Assembly: GCA_004794785.1 (NCBI GenBank)
Contig: SJOL01009574.1
Span: 1,494,582-1,558,581, forward strand
Length of the DNA stretch: 64,000 nt
Source: Opisthorchis felineus
Lineage: Eukaryota > Platyhelminthes > Trematoda > Opisthorchiida > Opisthorchiidae
Direction: 5' to 3'
The position numbers and the translations under genes were made by a program. Positions 58,001 through 64,000 of the stretch are shown in pieces. Within the stretch, counting starts at the first letter, position 1; each line of letters begins with the position of its first letter. The notes below the pieces were generated by a model. It worked only from the letters and a program-made list of their open reading frames with translations. It was not told the origin of the DNA and did not search any database.

Positions 58001-60599
58001 GTAGCTAGGCGGTTGGAACGATACCTAGATAGTGAACTGGCCAAGCTTCTCGTCGAACGAAAAGATGAATTCACCAATGAGGTTGAAAGGCGCGTTGAAG
58101 CGGAACGAGCTCAAGTTCTGCAGGCACGTGTGGCAGAAGCTGAACGGCGGGCGCGTGAAGAAGCAGAAGCCACAAAACGTCGAGAGGTAATGTATTCTTC
58201 TCCGAGATTATTTTATCCTCGTGGGACGAGCTTCTAGACGTCACACCTGTTCGGTCCTTTGGCGTGTTGGTTAGGCCGCGGTCATTTTCATGTCTATGTT
58301 CCTACTGGTCGTTCATGTTTGTCGTTCTGGTTCTCCTGAAAATGCGCTTTCTCACATGACCATGCTCTTCAGCCACAGTTGCCGATTTGAACCCGCCAGG
58401 CATTTCTCTTTCTGGTCGAACATGCTAATATATCTAAAGTTGCATGTTATCTGACGTAGTCAGTGTTGCTCATCAGTTCCTCTGGCTCCTTCTGGGTTGC
58501 CGTGTCCTTCCGTTTGAATTTTGAATACTGGTTGAACCGTTTGCTCAAACCAGATGTGAAAAGTGCGAATTCCACAAGCATTTCGTCCGGGTTTCAGTTT
58601 TCTTGATATATATCCACTTTATAATGGGTCTATTGTAATTCGGTTTATTCGTTTGGAGAAGCACACACCAGCTGATATTTTCGGAATCGTTTTATTTTCG
58701 ACCAAATTAAGGATAAACACGTTAGGAAAATACTTTCCACAGCCCAGTCTGTCTTAACTTGTTTCTCCCTTATCAAAAATATAAACACCAATATCGACAA
58801 CCACAGACTCGTACCCAATCCTGGCTTTTCGGTTGCCCGTCTTTCGGATTGGGCAACTTGGCAGTATCTCCATTCTAACACTTCATTTTGCCCGGCAGCT
58901 ATGTGCCGAAAGCCTTCCACCGCTGAGCAGGTTTGCGAAGATATGTTGGAAGTACCTCCACACTGTTGCTTCACTGCTGTACAACCAGACAATTTATTTC
59001 TAAGAAGCCCTTAAATGAAAAGCAGAAAAGCAGGAGCATAGTGCCAACCTACCGCTAGCGTTCTTAGATGCCAAACTTCCCAAACACTCAGTTGGTCTGA
59101 GTAGAAATTGATGACAAAAACGCCTGACATATATTGGACATCTCCGAAGTCAGTTACAGGGAAGTCCCTGGGAGTAAGGTTCTGAAAACCAGATTGCACC
59201 ATGAACATCTACGTTTTCCGTAATCTGCGAATTCACACATTGTGCTACTCAAAGTTTGCAGCATTCTGAAGGTGATGTGGAAAACATCGCTCTCCGTGGT
59301 AGACGGTGATTCGATGTGCATAATACGTGACTGAGCCAGCACCCCTCTGGTGCCAGATGTCCTCAGCCAAGCTACCTGCTGCGCAACCAAACATATTTTT
59401 CAACCATAACAGTGAATTCGCTGACGCTATTTTACACTAGCTGCTGACCCTCGTAGGCCCTCTGTTCTCACTGACCATGTTTTCACTTAATACGGTCCGT
59501 GCATTGTGGACCAATTAGTTTTGCTCAGGTGCCTTTTAATGTTGTTCTTCGTGCTGACCAGTTAAAGGATCGCTTGGGATCCTGATCGTATCGAGACGGA
59601 AGAATATGTCTCCACGCTACCGAGCATTCTAGTTTTTGGGTCCACCTTATGGGAGATCGGGGTCTATCCCCTACGCTAATTGTTCGGGACATAAAATGTA
59701 ATAAGTGAGCGATTGTATTACTCATTTTCCGCCACTAAAATCGGGTTTTCTTATTTTGGTCAAAGGAGGAGGAACGACGGGCAAAAGAAATGAACGAACG
59801 CGTTCAACGCGAAAGAGAACAGGAACGCGAAGAGAAGCGACGAAAGGAGGCCAGTTATTTTTTTTATTGGTGTTAAATATGTTGTTAAATAACTCTGTTG
59901 GCTTAACTTGACACAACGTGTTCATTCGGATGGCTTCGGTTGTACTATATCAGTGTTTTTTGCCAGTTCAGTCCAGCTTGTCGGCCTAACACAAGGGTAC
60001 GGTGGCTGCAGCTACCACATTTCCGTTCTCCGAGGATATAGGGATTAAGGATATGATAGTCGCACCTTGGAGGCGATGACCGAATGAGTTTTGTATGATA
60101 AAGCACGAATCGAAAGGGCTATGTATTGTGGGCCATAGCGTTTTTGCAGGTTTGCTAGTATCATTCGTTTGTCCCCTCCCAGGGTACCCATCAAGGGAAG
60201 ACTGATTTGACTAGTAAGGGCTTTCTTCGTTGCCAGATCATGGGCTGACTGGCTCTAAATCGCCAGGCGCGTAGCTAGATGAAAAGAATCCTGCAATGCA
60301 AGCGGTCCCAGGTATATTAAATGCAAAGCGTGAGCAGTGGAATGTGACCAGATGATCCATAAGAAGATAAAGTTTTTTTGAAAACGACCAACATACCTGA
60401 GTATTACTTATCCGATGTTCCCACTGTTTTTTCCTAACAGGAAGAGGAGCGCCAGAAACGATATGAAGCGGAACTTCGTGAGTTGGAAGAAAGGCAGAAA
60501 ATGGAGTTGGAAGAACAAAAACGCATAAAGCGCGAACAAGAGATCATTTTGAACAAGAAGCGCACACGTCCTAAGCTCTCCTTTACTCTGAAGAAATAA
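46000..60599 (+). CDS. ARGLU1: ARGLU1 homologue, five coding exons
   Basis: ARGLU1 is a nuclear arginine- and glutamate-rich coactivator that links pre-mRNA splicing with Mediator-dependent transcription in animals. Five exons join in phase: 46000-46073, 46251-46388, 57961-58186, 59766-59853 (or 59849) and 60445 (or 60441)-60599. The product is about 226 residues against roughly 270 in vertebrates. The N-terminus is a short basic, serine-rich segment ([26 protein letters not shown]). From about residue 55 a long charged helix follows ([37 protein letters not shown]), and the end is [14 protein letters not shown], the family's most diagnostic motif. The first ATG follows an in-frame TAG at 45976-45978. 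The RS-type N-terminal domain is much shorter than in vertebrates. No AATAAA was seen in the 450 bases after the stop. Confidence 0.93.
46251..46388 (+). CDS. ARGLU1: ARGLU1 exon 2
   Basis: The acceptor is TCTGTTTCAG after a 177-base intron, and the donor is CTTCT|GTAAGC, close to consensus. It encodes a serine-rich linker ([14 protein letters not shown]) and the start of the charged helix ([16 protein letters not shown]). Confidence 0.92.
47867..47898. other. Perfect 12-base inverted repeat with 8-base loop
   Basis: catatcacacac and its reverse complement gtgtgtgatatg flank an 8-base loop. It could form a stable hairpin in intronic RNA. No terminator-like U-run or gene end is present, so its role is unknown. 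Confidence 0.8.
48290..48860 (+). mobile_element. LINE endonuclease fragment joined to LINE 3' tail, internal deletion
   Basis: At 48300-48640 the plus strand carries an APE-type endonuclease region of the YADD LINE family: [47 protein letters not shown]. At 48760-48860 it carries the LINE's extreme C-terminal end ([24 protein letters not shown], with stops). The entire RT domain, expected between them, is missing. Frames change, so it is not functional. Confidence 0.78.
50980..51990 (+). mobile_element. LINE endonuclease-domain fragment
   Basis: The plus strand at 51075-51470 reads [33 protein letters not shown] and [12 protein letters not shown], the APE-endonuclease landmarks of the same LINE family, with the GD.N catalytic pair present. 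This domain nicks the target DNA to prime reverse transcription. Several frame changes and a missing central portion show decay. Linker-like sequence continues to about 51990. The start is uncertain. Confidence 0.72.
52824..53330 (-). mobile_element. LINE reverse transcriptase fragment
   Basis: On the minus strand, [33 protein letters not shown] and then YEDD correspond to the central RT palm of the YADD-type LINE. Upstream, around 53320-53230, [12 protein letters not shown] and LDQRNLYHR are the degraded QAGFRPGRG and LEQRH region. Pieces are deleted between the conserved blocks. It is in the opposite orientation to the endonuclease fragment at 50980. Confidence 0.75.
53649..53666 (+). repeat. 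(ATC)6 microsatellite
   Basis: Six uninterrupted ATC units, next to a phrase related to the ~60-base repeats at 2058-2170. Confidence 0.95.
54081..54240 (-). repeat. tRNA-derived SINE, copy 1
   Basis: On the minus strand it reads GGATAAAGCGCTGACCGGA, then GTTCGAAACC (B box), CTGCATCT, a TTGTCTAG segment, TTGGGCAACCTGGCAGTATC and finally ACAGCTGAA. It aligns throughout with the plus-strand copy at 55340-55560. The A-box and B-box spacing and the GGATAAAGCGCTGACC head point to a tRNA ancestor. Confidence 0.7.
54790..55310 (-). mobile_element. LINE endonuclease fragment fused to LINE C-terminal tail
   Basis: On the minus strand the endonuclease part reads [40 protein letters not shown] and [10 protein letters not shown]. 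It then passes without a stop into [33 protein letters not shown], which belongs at the very end of the LINE protein. All of the RT is missing. One frameshift lies near 55160. A SINE flanks it directly at the higher-coordinate side. Confidence 0.82.
55340..55560 (+). repeat. tRNA-derived SINE, copy 2
   Basis: The plus strand reads GGCTCAGTGGTGAGAGAGCG (A-box region), CACTGACCGGAGGGTC, TTCGAACCCGACCTCTGCAT (B box), TCTAGGCTTGGGCAACCTGG and ACAGCTGAACTG, ending with a T-rich run (GTTTTTTTTACC). The head and order match copies 1 and 3. At about 55570-55660 a further 'gctgatgtcact' phrase follows, also present at 41380, which may be part of another repeat. Confidence 0.75.
55860..56120 (+). repeat. 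Possible LINE 5' leader fragment
   Basis: The stretch contains 'cctgatgagccccaagaagggcgaaacc', a phrase common in flatworm LINE leaders as far as I recall. It ends with 'tttcagcaaccttgtgagtagt', which is also found at 50680-50705, about 300 bases upstream of a LINE endonuclease fragment. No coding capacity is visible. Confidence 0.4.
57961..58186 (+). CDS. ARGLU1: ARGLU1 exon 3
   Basis: The acceptor is CCCAACTTATAG and the donor is CGAGAG|GTAATG. The 226 bases complete Leu71 and encode 75 codons covering the most conserved helical core, including [16 protein letters not shown] and [17 protein letters not shown]. The frame matches exon 2 exactly across an intron of about 11.6 kb. Confidence 0.95.
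58800..58930 (+). repeat. tRNA-derived SINE, copy 3 (truncated)
   Basis: In ARGLU1 intron 4 the plus strand reads 'tcgtacccaatcctgg', then 'ttgggcaacttggcagtatc' and 'tgtgccgaaag', matching the B-box and body of copies 1 and 2. The A-box head is missing or unrecognisable. Confidence 0.6.
59766..59853 (+). CDS. ARGLU1: ARGLU1 exon 4
   Basis: The acceptor is TTGGTCAAAG. It encodes [18 protein letters not shown] and EREEKRRKE. Two donors fit the frame: a weak GT donor after 59853 (CCA|GTTATT), or a GC donor after 59849 (GGAG|GCCAGT). The end is therefore uncertain by four bases. Confidence 0.8.
60445..60599 (+). CDS. ARGLU1: ARGLU1 exon 5 with stop codon
   Basis: A strong acceptor (CTGTTTTTTCCTAACAG) ends at 60440 and a second AG ends at 60444. 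The first pairs in phase with the GC donor of exon 4, and the second with the GT donor. Both give 226 residues in total. It encodes [16 protein letters not shown], then the conserved [10 protein letters not shown] end and TAA at 60597-60599. Confidence 0.92.
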
Positions 60600-61044
60600 C
60601 ACAGTCCTGAATGCTGCCGTCACACCCCGTCAAGTTACGACTGTTTTGTCGCATTGCTCCTGCTGTGTCGCCTGTTTTCTTGTTCTTTGTTTGGCCTTAG
60701 GCATTGATTTTCTCATCTTATGGTATTTTCCACGAACTAGAACATGTACTCGGTTTTCCCACTGAGCTTCAGCCTCAGGCTTTGCAAATTTTCACACCCC
60801 CGGTGTACATAATTTTATATTGTAACATATTTGCGAAGAACTTTCCACTGAGTTGCTGCATTCTTATCTGTCGACGGGGCAATGCCAGAGTACGGCAGGA
60901 GTAAAGCCATACGTCCTGCCATATGTATTTGCATGTGTGGAACTTTTGAGTGGCGTGGATGCTCTTCACTGCCTAGCTTCCGATCCCGTAAATCTATGTC
61001 GTCACGATGGCCTTGGGGCTCACACTTGATATTCATGTAATCGC
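60600..61044 (+). other. ARGLU1 3' flank
   Basis: This should hold the 3' UTR. I see no AATAAA or ATTAAA. The weak AT-rich stretch at 60808-60832 is the only polyadenylation-like candidate. Confidence 0.4.
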
Positions 61045-62720
61045 AGTCTGTAGGCCGGAAACTCTGAGGTATGTGCGCAAACTACTCCAGCTCAAAGGTT
61101 CAGAGAGGCTTCCGCTGAGCGAAGCAATCTTTGATAACAACGGCTCACTTATCCCTAAAAAAGAAGAGCGCCTGATTCGTTGAGTGGAACAGTTTCAAAA
61201 CCAACTCAACTGGTTACCTGCAGTTGCTCAATTGGATTCCCGGCTCGCAATGCAACCCTGGACAGTGAACTTAGAGCCTCCGACGGCTTCAGAAATAAGC
61301 GAATGACTTTGTCCCTCAAGCGTCACCTAAACGCTGGTCCTGATGAACTCCCACCCGCTCTATTTAAAGACGGAAGTTATATCTTCAATCGATGTTTGTC
61401 TAACCTATTTGACTCTATCTGGGAGAAAAAGGCCGTTCCGACTTACTGGGGTGGGTCGATAATGGTGTCCGTTTTCGATGAACGTGCTCAAGGTGAGTGT
61501 GGCGATCACATGGGAATTAGTTTGACTAACGTTATGGTCCGAATCTTCGCGTCGCTTAGTTACCTCATCTTACTAAGGCACGCAAAAACGTGACCCTAGA
61601 ATAGCACAGAGGATTACGGTCGGGAAGGGGCTGTGTGGACCACATCTCCGCACTGGTAGGGTGACTACATCCGTATAGGCGCCCAACAGTCCTAATGTTC
61701 CATGACTCCAAGAGTGCGTTGGATTCTGTCAACTGGTCAGTTCATGTCAACACGCTTGCGCAACAGGGTATGCCCTAGAAGTTCTTGAATACCATGGGCT
61801 GCTAGTATTCACATACTTTTGGGCGTGTAAGGGTGAATGAGGAGCCCTTGGAGGGTTTCCCTATAAGCAGCGGTGTCCGACAAGGACGTCCACTCTACAT
61901 TTTTGTTTAATTTCAACCTTGATGCGGTAATGAGGCGAACACTAGTAGTTCTCCAAACCCCGGTGTTCAGACCTCTGCGAGCGAGAACCTTATCGACCTG
62001 GAATGTGCAGACGACGTTGCTCTCATTTTCGAAAAAGTGTAGGGGACGCCAACATTACTGGGAAAGCTGACCCATGTCATGCAGTTCTTCGGCACGTGCT
62101 TCCCGACCACACATAGCAGTCATGTAGCGCGACGTAGTTTTTAAACAAGCCTCTAGGAATTCAAGGAGTGAATGCTATATGTATCTCGGAAGTCGCATTA
62201 GCTCTGACGATATTGTGAACGATGAAGTCAATGCATGGATCTCAAAGGCCAGAATTACGTTTGCCAAATTGCACCGATTGGGAGTCAAAACGATATACCG
62301 CTAGGTCTGAAAGGACGCGTATATCAGGCGACAGTTCTTGCTGTACTGTTGTATGGCTGCGGTACTCGGCCACTTCGGGCGGAGGATCTGAGGCATATTA
62401 AGGTCTCTGAGCACCGATGTCTGGGACGTATAGATGGAATCGGCTGGAAACAGCGAATTCGCAGTGAGGTGATCAGGAGCCGTGTTCTTGGTTAAGCGCA
62501 GGGTACTTTACTCAAAGAAGGTATCCAGTGTTGCAAGTTGGGATGGCTTGGCTGTGTTACGCATGCCAAGTTGGCGCTTACCGGTATGATCGTTGTTCTT
62601 TGTGCGTAAATCCGGGTATCGGAAACAGATGGGAGCAGAACTAGACATGGTGGACAGGACTGAAAGTTCTTAAGGAACGTTTGGGTACCCTTGGTGTTGT
62701 TCGCCTTTCAGGACGGGTTT
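61045..62720 (+). mobile_element. Decayed LINE, RT domain to C-terminal region
   Basis: Read on the plus strand through several frames, it has in order: a pre-RT linker (WTVNLEPPTASEISE), the RT start (NAGPDELPPALFKDGS, then IWEKKAVPTYWGGS), FHDSKSALDSVNWSV (motif A, Asp kept), SSGVRQGRPL, LECADDVALIFEK (YADD changed to CADD), a YLGSRISSD block, and LLYGCGTRPLRAEDLRHIKV near 62350. Frameshifts and stops are frequent, for example TGA at 61591-61593. It starts 445 bases after the ARGLU1 stop, in the same orientation. It is non-functional. Confidence 0.85.
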
Positions 62721-64000
62721 CACGATGTTGGTGGCTTTCATTGTGTCAGTTTCTATTCAGGTTGTCTGACTGTGTGTTCGAGGTGTAGGCACCTCGGACT
62801 GGGTTCGCGCTTGTCCATTGTCGCACTTCTTTCTTTCCATTGTGGGTCGCTAGCGAAATTAATCGACACTGCAGAGAAGCACCACTTTTCTCCTTGAGTG
62901 TTGCTATCGATGGTGATAATCATGAATGCACGGGTTGCGTTTTGGTGATTTTGTGGTCGATGTCTAGATACTTCTTGGTACATGTTCTTTTTCGTCAATA
63001 TTCTTAGATGTTTATTTGGACTACGAGTTTTACCCGTAGGAAATGATCTTAGCGACGGGAATGATTTATGCCATCGGATGCCGCAGTGTTAATATATGGC
63101 GAGGGATACCATAGGGTGCAGCTACGCATTTTGGCGTTGCACGAAAGGGACAAAATTTTTTATGCGTAATTATTTGAGGTTACCGCATCACAGACATGAC
63201 TGGTAACGTGTATTTTTTCTTGAAAACAGGGGCCTAGTCGGTGTCTCGGGAGGGTCACGTAGTGCTTGTTGGCACCTAGGTTGTCGGTTTGCAAGACATT
63301 TAGGTTGTGTCACGTTGTTTCTTCACTAGAAGGTGGCAGATAGGAGCATGCTTAACTGTCATAACACAGTTTGCCAGCTGTTTACACTGTTTACCAGTTG
63401 GGTGGAACCTTCGCTCCAGTTGGCATAAAGAACATTCCTTACCTGACGGCTTTGAAGGATGCTTTTTAAGGTGGACAGCGTGTCTATTCCTCAGACTCAG
63501 GCTGCTAACTAAATGCTCTTGGAGTCCAGTAGTAACTCGACCACGAGGGTATCTAGGGCATCCGGAGGTAGCCTCGCTAATTATCCCATGTTTCAACTAT
63601 ATCTTAACGAAGTTGATGGAGTTTGAGAGGTTGTGCTGCAAATATCCTGCTGTGTCTGAAATATGAAAGTTCAAACGAATCCGCATAAATAGAAGTTAAA
63701 AAATGTCAATGAATTGGTGGCCCAAATAGGTTCACTGGTTGTTCATTAGGTGGCCTTTAATCTTTTGGCCGAGTTTGTCAATTAACTTGCAAAACTATCG
63801 TCGCCAATCAACCGGAAATCATCAGTGCGTCGTTGCGTGTGTACTTTTCCCTTACCTGCCGCCCTAATTTTTTTATTCAAAAAGTCAACTCTTGGCATAG
63901 TTGACTCGTTAGATCTTAGCTTTCTAGTAACTGCTAGAAGGTCTCTCCGAATTGCTCAGCCGCGTTGTCTCAACCGAGGAGGAAAAGTTTGAAGGCCAAT
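62721..64000. other. Anonymous sequence to the window edge
   Basis: There is no supported gene. A minus-strand frame at 63300-63596 has a protein-like cysteine pair (ECSLCQLERRF) but no recognised family, and the opposite strand is open over the same bases. Confidence 0.45.

Noticed and set aside
1..64000. CRISPR arrays, rRNA genes, bacterial operons
   Set aside because: No regularly spaced direct repeats, rRNA landmarks or prokaryote-style gene clusters are present; the sequence is eukaryotic.

Overview
The window reads as repeat-rich nuclear DNA of a flatworm (Platyhelminthes, probably a trematode or a cestode). The evidence is one intron-containing host gene, many decayed non-LTR retrotransposons of a type common in parasitic flatworms, and Gypsy/CsRn1-like and other Gypsy LTR elements. 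There is no bacterial-style gene packing, and most open frames shorter than about 160 codons look like chance. The group is inferred from protein resemblance recalled from general knowledge, because no search could be run.

The only convincing host gene is a five-exon ARGLU1 homologue on the + strand (46000-60599). Its exon phases agree across every junction, and it yields about 226 residues ending in the family's RPKLSF-type tail. Intron 3 is about 11.6 kb long and is full of LINE fragments and tRNA-derived SINE copies in both orientations.

Region by region: 1-2770 holds LINE fragments and a dispersed repeat. 3129-5050 is a decayed CsRn1-like pol (RNase H and integrase, minus strand). 5051-13231 is mostly anonymous, apart from a Gypsy reverse-transcriptase fragment at 9744-10310. 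13232-14400 and 27563-28730 are two nearly identical copies of an unidentified ~1.17-kb unit in opposite orientation. 14401-26841 is mostly anonymous, with three minor items: an acidic-tail open frame and two repeats. 26842-32080 holds an integrase remnant and two CR1-like LINE tails, one of which contains a 950-base assembly gap. 32167-36663 is a complete but broken Gypsy element (LTR, gag, protease, RT-RNase H, integrase, LTR), followed by two solo LTRs at 39424-39725 and 40755-41053. 41054-45999 holds dispersed repeats and one tRNA-like SINE. ARGLU1 fills 46000-60599, and a decayed full-ORF-scale LINE lies downstream at 61045-62720.

The parts do not form a pathway: this is one housekeeping splicing and transcription gene within a retroelement graveyard. 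The points most worth a second look are the Gypsy element whose two LTRs belong to different LTR subfamilies, an apparent empty and filled site pair for solo LTR 2, the inverted 1.17-kb unit pair, the endonuclease-to-tail LINE deletion derivatives, the tRNA-derived SINE family, and the ambiguous ARGLU1 intron 4 splice site.
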